Below are positions 53,808 through 63,067 of a DNA stretch of 64,000 nucleotides, piece after piece. The stretch comes from DATDEW01 sp046590205. GTDB taxonomy: Bacteria > Bacteroidota > Ignavibacteria > Palsa-1295. The translations under genes and the position numbers were made by a program. Below the pieces are notes generated by a model that ran no database searches, had not been told where the DNA came from, and worked only from the letters and a program-made list of their open reading frames with translations. Location: assembly GCA_046590205.1 (NCBI GenBank), contig JBKJTT010000043.1, positions 14,221 through 78,220 on the forward strand. The letters are read 5' to 3'. Every line of letters starts with the position of its first letter. The first letter of the stretch is position 1.

Positions 53808-54785
53808 TCAATACTCTAACAGTTTCATCAGTTCAACTTCAAGTTGTGCTTTGCTTGGAAGTATCATCTTCTCTAAGTTCGGTGCGAATGGGACGGGGCT
53901 GTCGTAGGCGGCGAGGCGTTTTATCGGGGCGTCGAGCGATTCGAATGCTTTGTCAGTGAGGCGTGCGGCTATCTCGGCGCCGAAACCTGCGGTGAGGTTA
54001 TCTTCGTGGAGGATGAGTGCGCGGCTTGTCTTGCGGACACTTGCCATAACCGCTTCTTCATCGAACGGTGCAAGCGAGCGGATATCTATGACCTCGATAT
54101 TCGCAATTCCTTTCGCCGCGAATTCTTCTGCTACTTCTTTTGCCATCGGGACGGTGCCGCCGTAGGTAATAATAGAGCAGTCGCTTCCCTCTCGGACGGT
54201 TCGTGCTTTGCCGATCTCAACAACATGTTCGCCATCAGGTACTTCTTCTTTGAGCGAACGGTAAAGTCGTTTATGCTCGAAGTAAAGCACAGGGCTTGGG
54301 TCGCGGATAGCTGCAATGAGCAACCCTTTTGCATCTGATGGAGATGATGGGCAAACGATCTTCAAACCCGGTTGATGCGCGAACCATACCTCGGGGTTTC
54401 GCGAGTGAAATGGCCCACCGGATAATCCTCCGCCTGAAGGCAGACGAAGCACGAATGGCATTGGTAGATTCCAACGATAGCCGGTAGTTGCGGCAACGGT
54501 AACGAGCATGTTGAATGTGTTCGTCACGAAATCAGCAAACTGCATCTCGGCAACGGGCTTGAATCCGAAGAGTGCCGCACCAAGCGCAACTCCGACAAGA
54601 CCTGACTCGGCAATAGGTGTGTCAATGACACGCGCTTCGCCAAACTTATTATAGAGCCCCTTCGTCGCCTTGAATGCTCCGCCGTAAGGACCGATGTCTT
54701 CGCCAATCAAGAAGACAGACGGATCGCGCTCCATCTCGTAGTGGAGTGCGTCGTTGATCGCTTCGATGTAGGTTTTGATTGACAA
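53808..54785 (-). CDS. 2-oxo acid dehydrogenase E1 component, beta subunit (pyruvate dehydrogenase-like)
   Basis: A 325-residue transketolase-like subunit of the pyruvate or branched-chain 2-oxoacid dehydrogenase complex. FLIGEDIGPYGGAFKATKGL holds the Glu that activates thiamine diphosphate. DTPIAESGLVGVALGAALFG and the central GGGLSGGPFHSRNPEVWF are typical of PdhB proteins. No E1-alpha gene adjoins it; upstream is the GIY-YIG element and then pruA. It is complete and shows no truncation. The unknown two-gene module follows after one base and may share its transcript. Confidence 0.93.
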   Translation of the reverse strand: MSIKTYIEAINDALHYEMERDPSVFLIGEDIGPYGGAFKATKGLYNKFGEARVIDTPIAESGLVGVALGAALFGFKPVAEMQFADFVTNTFNMLVTVAATTGYRWNLPMPFVLRLPSGGGLSGGPFHSRNPEVWFAHQPGLKIVCPSSPSDAKGLLIAAIRDPSPVLYFEHKRLYRSLKEEVPDGEHVVEIGKARTVREGSDCSIITYGGTVPMAKEVAEEFAAKGIANIEVIDIRSLAPFDEEAVMASVRKTSRALILHEDNLTAGFGAEIAARLTDKAFESLDAPIKRLAAYDSPVPFAPNLEKMILPSKAQLEVELMKLLEY

Positions 54786-54812
54786 GATATTTTTTATGTA
54801 TGCCTTCCGGCA

Positions 54813-54855
54813 TTGTCATTGCGAGGAGTGGCTTTAGCCCGACGAAGCAATCTAA
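54813..54855 (+). repeat. left inverted repeat of the GIY-YIG unit
   Basis: Two arm blocks (54813-54828 and 54841-54855) are separated by TGGCTTTAGCCC. They are perfectly complementary to the right repeat across 31 bases. Confidence 0.85.
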
Positions 54856-54861
54856 GAATCT

Positions 54862-55161
54862 TCAAAATGTAGCAACATCCTCAAATAGATCACGCCACGT
54901 CGGATTGAAAGAATTAATGAGCAATTCCTTCTTTTTACGAGAGCCACCTTTTATCTGCTTTTCTCTCCTGATAGCATATTCAATGTCATTGAACTCCTCA
55001 TAATAGACGAGATACTTCACATGATACTTCTTCGTAAATCCTTCAACCAGTCCGTTCCTATGCTCGTATGTCCTGCGCTTAATGTCATTGGTAACCCCGG
55101 TATAAAGTACCGAATGCTTATCATTTGACATTATATATACCCAGTAACGGTTTTGGTACAT
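54862..55161 (-). CDS. GIY-YIG nuclease-domain protein
   Basis: A 99-residue single-domain GIY-YIG protein. The core strands read YWVYIMSN...VLYTGVTNDIKRR (the GIY and YIG equivalents VYI and YTG, plus the catalytic Arg in KRR). The following YEHR and Y..EE..IEYAIRREKQIK supply the conserved Glu/Lys region of the UPF0213-like family, whose members are small. The ATG is at 55161. The gene lies wholly between the inverted repeats, in the gap between pruA and the E1-beta gene, on the same strand as both. Confidence 0.92.
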   Translation of the reverse strand: MYQNRYWVYIMSNDKHSVLYTGVTNDIKRRTYEHRNGLVEGFTKKYHVKYLVYYEEFNDIEYAIRREKQIKGGSRKKKELLINSFNPTWRDLFEDVATF

Positions 55162-55170
55162 ACAAACATT

Positions 55171-55209
55171 TTAGATTGCTTCGTCGCCTTCGGCTCCTCG
55201 CAATGACAA
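55171..55209 (-). repeat. right inverted repeat of the GIY-YIG unit
   Basis: Two arm blocks (55171-55185 and 55194-55209) are separated by GCCTTCGG and mirror the left repeat. The repeat ends six bases before the last base of the pruA stop codon. Confidence 0.85.
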
Positions 55210-55214
55210 CCTTC

Positions 55215-56804
55215 TTATTTCTTTTTACCTTTAGACTTCCCCTTCAACGGTACGATCTTCTCTGCTACAACCTTCGCTTGCAAGAAGAGCTGCAAGTAAT
55301 CATGTCCGCCTGCTTTTGAGTCAGTGCCTGACATGTTGAATCCGCCGAAGGGATTTACGCCGACAAGCGCGCCGGTGCATTTGCGGTTGAGATATAAGTT
55401 ACCGACGAAGAAGTCCTTCGCTGCTCTGTCGAGCTTCTTGCGGTCTTTGGTATAGAGCGCGCCGGTTAAGCCGTACTCGGTGTTGTTCGCAACTTCCATT
55501 GCTTCGTCGAAATTGGCGACGGGGATAAGAGCGAGCACCGGTCCAAATATCTCTTCCTGCGAAAGTTTATCCATCGGCTTGATATCGGCGATGACTGTCG
55601 GCTTGATGTAATGCCCTGCTTTGCCTTCAGCGACACCACCGGTGATAAGACGACCTTCCTTCTTTCCGATTTCGATATACTCGGCTATCTTTGCTTTTGC
55701 ACGTGCATTGACGACAGGACCGACGTTTGTGTTATCAGTTGGATCGCCGAACGAAAGTTTTTCGGTACGTTCTTTAATAAGGTTTATCATCTTGTTATAG
55801 ACTGGACGCTCGATGATAGCGCGTGAACAAGCCGAGCATTTCTGCCCTTGGAAGCCGAATGCCGCCGCGACGATGCCGTCTGCTGCTGCTTCGAGGTCAG
55901 CGTCTTTTGCAACGACGATGCCGTCTTTGCCGCCCATCTCTGCTACGACACGCTTGATCCACTTCTGCCCCGTTTGCGGAGTTGCGGCAAGTTGATTGAT
56001 GCGTAAGCCGATCTCCTTTGAACCTGTGAACGAGATAAAGCGAATCTTCGGACTCTTAACAAGATGATCGCCGACTTCGCCGCCCGGAGCTGTGAAGAAG
56101 TTAAGTACACCCTTCGGCAATCCTGCCTGCTCCATGATCTCTGCGAAGAGATAACCCATCATCGGCGAATCGCTCGATGGTTTTAAGATTATTGGGTTGC
56201 CTGCAACGATTGCTGCGCTTGCAGTGCCCGCTAAGATTGCGAACGGGAAATTCCACGGTGGGATGATAAGCCCGATACCGAGCGGGATGTATTCGAGATA
56301 CCCTTTTTCGCCTTTGCTCTTAACGACTGGCTGTTGTCCAGCGAGGCGATACATATCGCGGGCATAGAACTCAAGGAAGTCAATCGCTTCCGCTGTATCA
56401 GCGTCGGCTTCGAGCCAATTCTTACCTACCTCAAGCACCATCCATGCGTTAATCTCATAACGTCGTTTCTTCATGATTGCAGATGCCTTCAGAAGGATAT
56501 CGGCGCGTTTATATGCGTCAACTTTTCTCCACGACTCAAACGTCTTTTCTGCAACGTTCAGAGCTTTATCTGCAAGCTCTATGGTACCCTTTGAGAACTT
56601 GCCAATTACTTCGTCTGGACGAGCGGGGTTAGTCGAAACAATATAATCATTCGTCTTTATCTTCTCGCCGTTAATGATGAGCGGATAGACTTTTCCGAGC
56701 TTAGCTCGTGCATCGGCAAGCGCCTTTTCCATTTTCTTGCGCTCTGAGGGAATAGAATAATCTTTATAGGTTTCGTTCTTAAAAGCAGGTAATTTCTTGG
56801 GCAT
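55215..56804 (-). CDS. delta-1-pyrroline-5-carboxylate dehydrogenase
   Basis: A 529-residue aldehyde dehydrogenase of the RocA/PruA type, which oxidises glutamate-semialdehyde to glutamate in proline breakdown. LIINGEKI and NPARPDEVIGKF are typical of the single-function P5CDH. The cofactor region shows PPWNFPFAILAGT and ILKPSSDSP. The catalytic residues are Glu in AEMGGKDGIVVA and Cys in GFQGQKCSACSRAI. A Lys-rich tail ends the protein. No proline dehydrogenase is adjacent. The GIY-YIG inverted repeat starts six bases after its end. Confidence 0.94.
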   Translation of the reverse strand: MPKKLPAFKNETYKDYSIPSERKKMEKALADARAKLGKVYPLIINGEKIKTNDYIVSTNPARPDEVIGKFSKGTIELADKALNVAEKTFESWRKVDAYKRADILLKASAIMKKRRYEINAWMVLEVGKNWLEADADTAEAIDFLEFYARDMYRLAGQQPVVKSKGEKGYLEYIPLGIGLIIPPWNFPFAILAGTASAAIVAGNPIILKPSSDSPMMGYLFAEIMEQAGLPKGVLNFFTAPGGEVGDHLVKSPKIRFISFTGSKEIGLRINQLAATPQTGQKWIKRVVAEMGGKDGIVVAKDADLEAAADGIVAAAFGFQGQKCSACSRAIIERPVYNKMINLIKERTEKLSFGDPTDNTNVGPVVNARAKAKIAEYIEIGKKEGRLITGGVAEGKAGHYIKPTVIADIKPMDKLSQEEIFGPVLALIPVANFDEAMEVANNTEYGLTGALYTKDRKKLDRAAKDFFVGNLYLNRKCTGALVGVNPFGGFNMSGTDSKAGGHDYLQLFLQAKVVAEKIVPLKGKSKGKKK

Positions 56805-56866
56805 AAATTAGAGTTAATATATTAGAGCACGGTACAACAATCATTGTAGTAAATAGGATTCTGAAG

Positions 56867-57406
56867 CTATTTCAGCTTATCTCTATCCAGATACATCGGA
56901 CGGTATTTATCGCGGAAACGCTGGAAGAAGTATATCATCTTCTTGAATTTCTTGCGGGTTTCTCCGTAGAGCGTATTGTATTCTGCCGCGCAGGTACTTG
57001 TCTCAAGGACGAGTGGTTGTTTCCTATCGGTGCGATAGATGCGAAGAGTCACTATAGCGCCATCGGCACAAAGAGTGTTCACATCTTCATTCTTTATTTT
57101 GAACATCGTTGAATCACCAAAAAAGAGATTCAACGTGTCCTTATCATCGGGCTCAAGAAATGCCACACCTTTGGGTTCGCGCCAATCACCTGATGCCATT
57201 TTCTGCTGGCTGATAAATAAGACCTTCCCACTCGTATCTATCGTGAACTCATCGGTCGGCATCGTAATTGTATTCGCTCCCTTGAAGTAGATGCCAATGC
57301 CAGGCGTTCCGGAAGGAACAGGAGTCGTCTCTGTCGTGGTCTGCTTTGCGTTTTGACAGGAAAGAAGTCCCAACGACAGTACTATGATTGAAAAAACTAT
57401 CTTCAT
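56867..57406 (-). CDS. lipoprotein of unknown function
   Basis: A 179-residue protein with a lipoprotein signal, MKIVFSIIVLSLGLLSC, where the Cys follows the LLS lipobox. A Thr/Pro linker follows. The mature part is mixed alpha/beta with GIGIYFKGANTITMP, and two further Cys residues (TLCADGA and STCAAEY) could pair. I do not recognise the family. The ATG overlaps the stop of the upstream GH3 hydrolase gene by one base (TAATG), so the two are probably co-translated. A cell-envelope role beside the hydrolase is inference. Confidence 0.78.
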   Translation of the reverse strand: MKIVFSIIVLSLGLLSCQNAKQTTTETTPVPSGTPGIGIYFKGANTITMPTDEFTIDTSGKVLFISQQKMASGDWREPKGVAFLEPDDKDTLNLFFGDSTMFKIKNEDVNTLCADGAIVTLRIYRTDRKQPLVLETSTCAAEYNTLYGETRKKFKKMIYFFQRFRDKYRPMYLDRDKLK

Positions 57407-58839
57407 TAGTTAATTACTATTTCAAGAACTGCATGAATTGAAGGTAACGAATCGCTATACGCCTGTATAACAAATCCGGGTTTCACCTGCGTAAAACTTT
57501 CTTCGAGATACGGATTCCCGAGCAAAATGATACCTCGTGGCGAAAGATTCTTTTCTTTGTATATGGCAATAATACTCTCAACTCGGCTGCCAATACCCTC
57601 ACTTTGTTTCTCATCAACAAGCTGTCCGCGAGGTCTATCGAGAATGATAATGATCGTGGAATCAGAAGGTTGTTCTGTAATAGCAGCGAGTCTACTTTTA
57701 ATGACTTCCGCTTTCTTTGTATCCTGCTCATTGTTCTTGTGAACAATAAGGTAGTCCACACCAAGAGTGTTTACTTCACCGCTGATTTGAATAGCTAATT
57801 TGGCAGCAACGAGAGGGAGATTAGTATTATAGGTAGTATTTGTAGGTTGTCCAATCAATTGAAATAGTTTTTCAATTCTATTATCGTCTAAGACTATCCC
57901 CGATTCTTCTAAAGCATGAAATGTACCGATTGGGTCTGGAGGCATAAGAAGAATATCTACTCCTGCTTGAATTGATTTGACTGCAATCTCAGCGTCGGAT
58001 AGCCCTAACTTCCGTATTCCCGCCATCTCTAGGGAATCGGTAATGATTACTCCGTCATAGCCCATTCTCAAGCGCAAGAGTTTTGTCACTACTGCAGATG
58101 AAATCGTTGCAGGGAGCAAAGACTCGTCTGTAGTTGCGCCAAACTCTAAAGCAAGTTTAGGCGCGGCAAGGTGACCGAGCATTATGCTTGGGATGCTATC
58201 TGCTACTAATGCTTCAAACGGAATTAGCTCATTACGAGCAAACTCTTGATAGCTTCGTGGGATGCTTGGTAAACCTTGGTGTGAATCCACGACGGTATCA
58301 CCATGCCCAGGGAAATGTTTGGCAGATGTAAGTATCCCCGCTTTACGTAAACCGCTATGAAAGCTTGTTGCATACTTCGCAACTTCTTCGGCTGACTCTC
58401 CAAATGAGCGAATGTTGATTATTGGGTTTTTCGGATTTGAATTGATGTCAGCAACAGGTGCGAAATTCCAATGGATACCTAATTCTTGTAGCTCTGCGCC
58501 AATGGCATAGGCGACCTCTTCGACCAGAGTCGTATCACCAGTTTTAGCAAGCGCGAAGGCATGTGGGTATTCAGTCCCATCTGAAATACGCATCGCTGCT
58601 CCCCACTCCGCGTCAATTGAAAATAGGAGAGTTCTGCCTGAATCTTTCGCTCGTAGTTCTTGGAGTATGGTAATTACTGTCTTGACGAGATGCTTTGTGC
58701 CGTCGAAGATGCAAAACCCAAGCACACCATATTTTGAGACAAGTTCATGTGTGGTTCGGCGGTATCCATCGTCGCTCGAATAACGAAGAATATCCAGACG
58801 GGGCATGATGTGGCATCCGATATGGTACTGGTTTGTCAT
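57406..58839 (-). CDS. glycoside hydrolase family 3 protein (beta-N-acetylhexosaminidase-like)
   Basis: A 477-residue protein without a signal peptide, so probably cytoplasmic like NagZ. The GH3 N-terminal barrel is clear: WNFAPVADINSNPKNPIINI, then AKHFPGHGDTVVDSH (the His/Asp pair used as acid-base in NagZ-type enzymes). GYDGVIITDSLEMAGI contains the nucleophile Asp. NagZ removes GlcNAc from muropeptides during wall recycling. The C-terminal 140 residues are an added alpha/beta region. It overlaps the lipoprotein gene start. Confidence 0.9.
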   Translation of the reverse strand: MTNQYHIGCHIMPRLDILRYSSDDGYRRTTHELVSKYGVLGFCIFDGTKHLVKTVITILQELRAKDSGRTLLFSIDAEWGAAMRISDGTEYPHAFALAKTGDTTLVEEVAYAIGAELQELGIHWNFAPVADINSNPKNPIINIRSFGESAEEVAKYATSFHSGLRKAGILTSAKHFPGHGDTVVDSHQGLPSIPRSYQEFARNELIPFEALVADSIPSIMLGHLAAPKLALEFGATTDESLLPATISSAVVTKLLRLRMGYDGVIITDSLEMAGIRKLGLSDAEIAVKSIQAGVDILLMPPDPIGTFHALEESGIVLDDNRIEKLFQLIGQPTNTTYNTNLPLVAAKLAIQISGEVNTLGVDYLIVHKNNEQDTKKAEVIKSRLAAITEQPSDSTIIIILDRPRGQLVDEKQSEGIGSRVESIIAIYKEKNLSPRGIILLGNPYLEESFTQVKPGFVIQAYSDSLPSIHAVLEIVIN

Positions 58840-58922
58840 CGAATCACTATAACAGTAAGTTTTATCGTAAGTTTACCATCGAAGTACAAATTCTTTTCCG
58901 CATTATGTCGTTTTACTGACCA

Positions 58923-59462
58923 ATGCAACCCGAGACAAACCCTCTCAAACAGCTACTCGCCGAACACGAGGCATTCCGTCATTCCTGCGATGATCTCCTG
59001 GGGATGATCGAGCGGCTTGAGCGTCAGGGGTACAGAGCATCCATCGAGACTCGAGATTATGCTATCATGCTCAAAACGCGCGAGAACATCCGCGAGCATC
59101 TGAATATCCATCTCGTCAAGGAAGAACAGATTTTTTTTCCTCGATTGGAAGAGCTTGTACCGCAAGGACGCATCAAGTTTCTTTTCCTCAATTACGACCA
59201 TGAATATCTGCGTGATTACTTCGATGAGTTCTGCAATATCGTGGCTGATTATGAGAACGATGCGGTGCCGATACATGTCTCTGTTCGTCGGATAATAACG
59301 ACAGGACGACTTATCGTTCATAATTTGCTCCAGCATATTCTCGCAGAAGACACTGTATATTTCGAGCTTGCTGAACTGGGGTTTAGCCAAGAGGAGTTGC
59401 ATGATATGGGAAAAGAAATGCTCGAACTTGAAGCAAAGCTCAAAGAGGTAGTTCACGCCTGA
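58923..59462 (+). CDS. hemerythrin-domain protein
   Basis: A 179-residue helical protein of the HHE type. AEHEAFRHSCDDLL, REHLNIHLVKEEQIFFPRLEE, NYDHEYLRDYFDEF and HNLLQHILAEDTVYFE supply the His and Glu residues of a di-iron site. Such proteins bind O2 or sense O2/NO, or repair Fe-S centres (RIC-like). The ATG of the helicase-nuclease gene overlaps its stop as TGATG, so the two are co-translated. Confidence 0.92.
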   Translation: MQPETNPLKQLLAEHEAFRHSCDDLLGMIERLERQGYRASIETRDYAIMLKTRENIREHLNIHLVKEEQIFFPRLEELVPQGRIKFLFLNYDHEYLRDYFDEFCNIVADYENDAVPIHVSVRRIITTGRLIVHNLLQHILAEDTVYFELAELGFSQEELHDMGKEMLELEAKLKEVVHA

Positions 59463-62400
59463 TGCTCACCCCCGCACAAGAGCATGTCTTAGTGCGTCCG
59501 TCGCATACGGCGATCATCGCCAATGCCGGTTCGGGAAAAACGCGGGTTCTTGTCGTGCAGTATATTAAGTTCTTGATCGATAACCATTCCCTATCACCTC
59601 GGGATATAGTTACGATAACATTCTCAGAACAATCAGCGCGTGACATAAAGAAAAAGATTCGCGAAGCAGTCATTGAGAGGATCCGAAATGAAAATGACGA
59701 ACAGGTTCTTAAGCGTCTTTATCAAGTACAAGACCGACTCCAATCAGCAACGATAACAACAATCCATGCTTTCTGTGCGCAATTACTACGTAATTATCCA
59801 GTTGAATCGAAGACAGATTCTGCGTTTGGAATTGTATCTTCACCTGAAGATCAACTCCTTCGCGAAGAATGTGTTCAACAGACACTCTATGGTGCGTTGT
59901 CATCCGGGTACAAAACAGAAGATAAACAAACGCTTGAATTTGCCAAGAAATACGGACGGCGACAGGTAACGACTCATATTCTCTCCCTCTTCTCCAAACG
60001 ATTCTCTGCTCGGTCGCTTCAGAAGTTATTAGATGTACAAACCGACGAAGAAATTGCAAAAGGATGGCAAACTCTCATAGAGACAGAGCTTGATGAGAAT
60101 GTTATTGCTCTCTACGATAGAAGTTATTACGACGGCCTGCTTGCGCATTTATCTAAGAAAACACTTCCTGATGCAGAGCTTTTGCTTGCTATCTATGACG
60201 GTGCTCGTTCTCGACGAGAGAAGCTTACTGCGTTATCAGAGATATTAACATACTTCCATTCAAGTAAATGGGAGTCAATCCATGGAACCAGATTTAAGAA
60301 TGTTAAGGACGAGCTCCTTGCGTCACTACCAGAGAATCTTGAATCGTTCAGGTTACATCGTTCATTAGCAGAGTCTTATGTAAGTTCTGAAGATATTCAG
60401 TCGCTTTTATTACGTGAAAGCCGTTCGATGCGGATATTGCTTGAGCTATTTCGGACGGCGCTTGATCTCTATAATGAAAGAAAAGAGCATTATAGCATTC
60501 TCGACTTTGACGATATGCTCTGGAAAGCAAATGAGTTGCTTGAGCGGCCGGAGATATGCGCCGAGCTATCATCTCGCTACCCTTTTATACTGGTTGATGA
60601 GTATCAGGATACCGACGACTTGCAGTACGAGATTATCCGTTCGTTGACAGCTAACTTCACTGCACATAATCGTCTGATTATAGTTGGTGACCCAAAGCAA
60701 TCAATTTATGGCTTCCGTAATGCCAACATTGCACTCTTCGATAAGACTACGGATGAGATAGCTGAATCGACAAATCTGCCTGCTATCGAACTCAAAGAGA
60801 GCTTCCGTATGCTCGCTCATCCGATGGCATTCATTAATAAGTTATTCTTACCCGTCTTCTCAAGTGGTAAAGGTGAAATCGCATACAATGAGCTTATCCT
60901 TGCTCGATCAGAGAATGCAAAAGGTACGGTAGAGATTCTTATTAAGAAGACTGATTCATCAGCAAGACCGTCAGAAGATGAGGAGAGTGAAGAAGATATT
61001 GAAGAAGGCGGTGAGCCTGATTTGATAGCTGTCAAGATACTTCAGTTAGTACTGAAAGAGAGTGCATATAAAGTATATGAACGTGATCAAGAGAGAACCG
61101 TAACCTTCCATGACATTGGTGTATTACTTCGCTCCCGTACGCATCTTGAGAAAGTTGAATCTGCCTTCCGTGCTCACAACATTCCGTATGTAACATACGG
61201 CGGGCGAGGATTCTATACAAGTCAAGAAATAAAGGATATTATCAATTATCTTGCATTCTTGGTTAATCCGTCCGATGATGTTGCGCTCTTCGGGATACTG
61301 CGTTCGCCGTACTTCAACATTTCTGATAGAGACCTCTTCCTCGTTTCATCGTCCGCGGTGAAGCCGAAGAGTCTTTCATTTTGGTCGAGATTTCAGTCAT
61401 TCGCTGCTTCCAAGGATGCCACTTATCTTCTGAAGCGAGCGTATGAGCAGCTTCAAGCTAATCTTGAACTTGTTGGAAAGCTAACGAGCACACATCTTAT
61501 CGAGAAGATATACACGGAGACGATGATCTTTGGTATTTACGAACTATACCCAGAAAGTGAGCAGAAACTTGCGAACTTGCGAAAGTTCTCTGACCTCTCG
61601 ATGTCATTTCATTCATCCGGCTTCCAGAGTACCTTCGATTTTCTTGAGCGCATTATGCTCCTTAGTGAGCGCGAGGAAGAAGAGGCGCTGGCTGAATCAT
61701 TAACTCATGCAGATGCTGTCCACATCATGACGATTCATGGCTCGAAGGGACTTGAATTTCCTGTAGTGTTCCTTCCCTTCTTGCATCGAAGAATATCTAG
61801 CGGTGATGGTAGAAAGAACAGCGTAAAACTTGAGCGTGGTGTCGGTATAAGTATTAATGACCCCGAAGCAGAGAGTCCTTCACCGTTTGCAGAGTATATT
61901 ACACTCAAATCAAATGAACGCGGACTTGAAGAGGAAAAGCGCATCTTCTACGTTGGTGCAACTCGTGCTCGCGACCATTTGATATTTTCTGCAACAATCA
62001 AGAAAGAGTCTATCCCGAATAACAGCTATTTGAAGTGGATTTCAGATTCGTTCAGTTCTGATTTTACTTTGGACATAGTATTTAGCGAGTTGCTTAAACG
62101 CTATGACAGTACGACACAGCAAACAACTGAAGCAGTTGAGAATGTCGCCGTGCCTATTGCAACCGATATTCCTCTTATAGATGTACCGACATTTGACACA
62201 TTAGAGCGAGTAGCGGTGCAACCATCATTGGTGCATACCGTTGCGATTCCTTATGAAGAAGGAATGACACGGTATAGCCCTTCACAGCTTCTTGTCTATA
62301 AAGAGTGTCCGACAAAATATCATCTGCGGTTTAATCTTGGCATCCCCGAAGACCCACGTCTTTTTTTTAACTTTGAAGCTGCTGATTCGGCAGAGATGCT

Positions 62401-63067
62401 CCGAGGTACTGTCGTTGGTCAGTTGGTACATGGCGTGTTGCAACATGTTGATATAATTGCGCCATCAGGAGTACTTGACGAGACATTGTTTACTTCACAT
62501 CTACGCTCTTCAATTGAATCACTTGGGATGGAAGTTGAAAGTAGTGTTCAAAAATATTCGGAAAAGATACGTTCTCATGTTACTACGTTTATCACCTCTG
62601 AATTTGGGAAGAAAGTGCTCTCTGCCCCTGGATACTTTACCGAGTATGCCTTACGCGCCAAGCTTAGCAAGATGCAAGTGCTTTCGGGAGTAATTGATAG
62701 ACTCTATCAAGATACAGACGGTTGGCATATACTTGATTACAAGACTGATCGGCTGATAAATAATCCGACAAAAGATGAGCGATATCGTTTTCAGTTAAAG
62801 TTCTATGCATATCTTATTAAGAAGCTCTTTGATATTGATACTGATATTCATGCTCACTTATTCTATACTAATTACGGAGTAACAAAGGACTTCGTTTTCA
62901 CTCCTCTTGATCTTGCCGATATTGAATTGAATCTGACCGAAACAGTATCTCATATACTCATCGATAAACACGCTACTTCTTTAGAGAAAATAATGAAGAA
63001 CCGTGAGCACTGCAAAGAGTGCGCATATTTTAACCAGCAGAAGAATTTGTGTTTAGTTGAGGTTTAG
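59462..63067 (+). CDS. UvrD-family helicase with C-terminal PD-(D/E)XK nuclease and probable Fe-S cluster (AddA/RecB-like)
   Basis: A 1201-residue DNA helicase-nuclease. Motif I is ANAGSGKTR near residue 20, motif II ILVDEYQDTDDLQYE, motif III IIVGDPKQSIYGFR, motif V IMTIHGSKGLEFPVVFLP and motif VI FYVGATRARDH. The nuclease domain has GVIDRLYQDTDGWHILDYKTDR (Asp...DYK) near residues 1070-1095. One Cys in KECPTKY (about residue 947) and three in HCKECAYFNQQKNLC (about 1180-1195) match the four-Cys 4Fe-4S staple of AddB/Cas4-type nucleases. Standard AddA lacks this, and no AddB partner is in the window. It may process DNA ends in repair or defence. Confidence 0.9.
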   Translation: MLTPAQEHVLVRPSHTAIIANAGSGKTRVLVVQYIKFLIDNHSLSPRDIVTITFSEQSARDIKKKIREAVIERIRNENDEQVLKRLYQVQDRLQSATITTIHAFCAQLLRNYPVESKTDSAFGIVSSPEDQLLREECVQQTLYGALSSGYKTEDKQTLEFAKKYGRRQVTTHILSLFSKRFSARSLQKLLDVQTDEEIAKGWQTLIETELDENVIALYDRSYYDGLLAHLSKKTLPDAELLLAIYDGARSRREKLTALSEILTYFHSSKWESIHGTRFKNVKDELLASLPENLESFRLHRSLAESYVSSEDIQSLLLRESRSMRILLELFRTALDLYNERKEHYSILDFDDMLWKANELLERPEICAELSSRYPFILVDEYQDTDDLQYEIIRSLTANFTAHNRLIIVGDPKQSIYGFRNANIALFDKTTDEIAESTNLPAIELKESFRMLAHPMAFINKLFLPVFSSGKGEIAYNELILARSENAKGTVEILIKKTDSSARPSEDEESEEDIEEGGEPDLIAVKILQLVLKESAYKVYERDQERTVTFHDIGVLLRSRTHLEKVESAFRAHNIPYVTYGGRGFYTSQEIKDIINYLAFLVNPSDDVALFGILRSPYFNISDRDLFLVSSSAVKPKSLSFWSRFQSFAASKDATYLLKRAYEQLQANLELVGKLTSTHLIEKIYTETMIFGIYELYPESEQKLANLRKFSDLSMSFHSSGFQSTFDFLERIMLLSEREEEEALAESLTHADAVHIMTIHGSKGLEFPVVFLPFLHRRISSGDGRKNSVKLERGVGISINDPEAESPSPFAEYITLKSNERGLEEEKRIFYVGATRARDHLIFSATIKKESIPNNSYLKWISDSFSSDFTLDIVFSELLKRYDSTTQQTTEAVENVAVPIATDIPLIDVPTFDTLERVAVQPSLVHTVAIPYEEGMTRYSPSQLLVYKECPTKYHLRFNLGIPEDPRLFFNFEAADSAEMLRGTVVGQLVHGVLQHVDIIAPSGVLDETLFTSHLRSSIESLGMEVESSVQKYSEKIRSHVTTFITSEFGKKVLSAPGYFTEYALRAKLSKMQVLSGVIDRLYQDTDGWHILDYKTDRLINNPTKDERYRFQLKFYAYLIKKLFDIDTDIHAHLFYTNYGVTKDFVFTPLDLADIELNLTETVSHILIDKHATSLEKIMKNREHCKECAYFNQQKNLCLVEV

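Larger units (their letters stand above)
54813..55209. mobile_element. GIY-YIG nuclease unit bounded by inverted repeats
   Basis: The left end TTGTCATTGCGAGGAG (54813-54828) + 12 bases + GACGAAGCAATCTAA (54841-54855) is the reverse complement of the right end TTAGATTGCTTCGTC (55171-55185) + 8 bases + CTCCTCGCAATGACAA (55194-55209). All 31 arm bases match. The unequal middles are themselves small hairpins (GGCTTTAGCC left, GCCTTCGGC right). The only gene inside is the GIY-YIG protein. No target-site duplication is evident. Mobility is inference. Confidence 0.65.
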
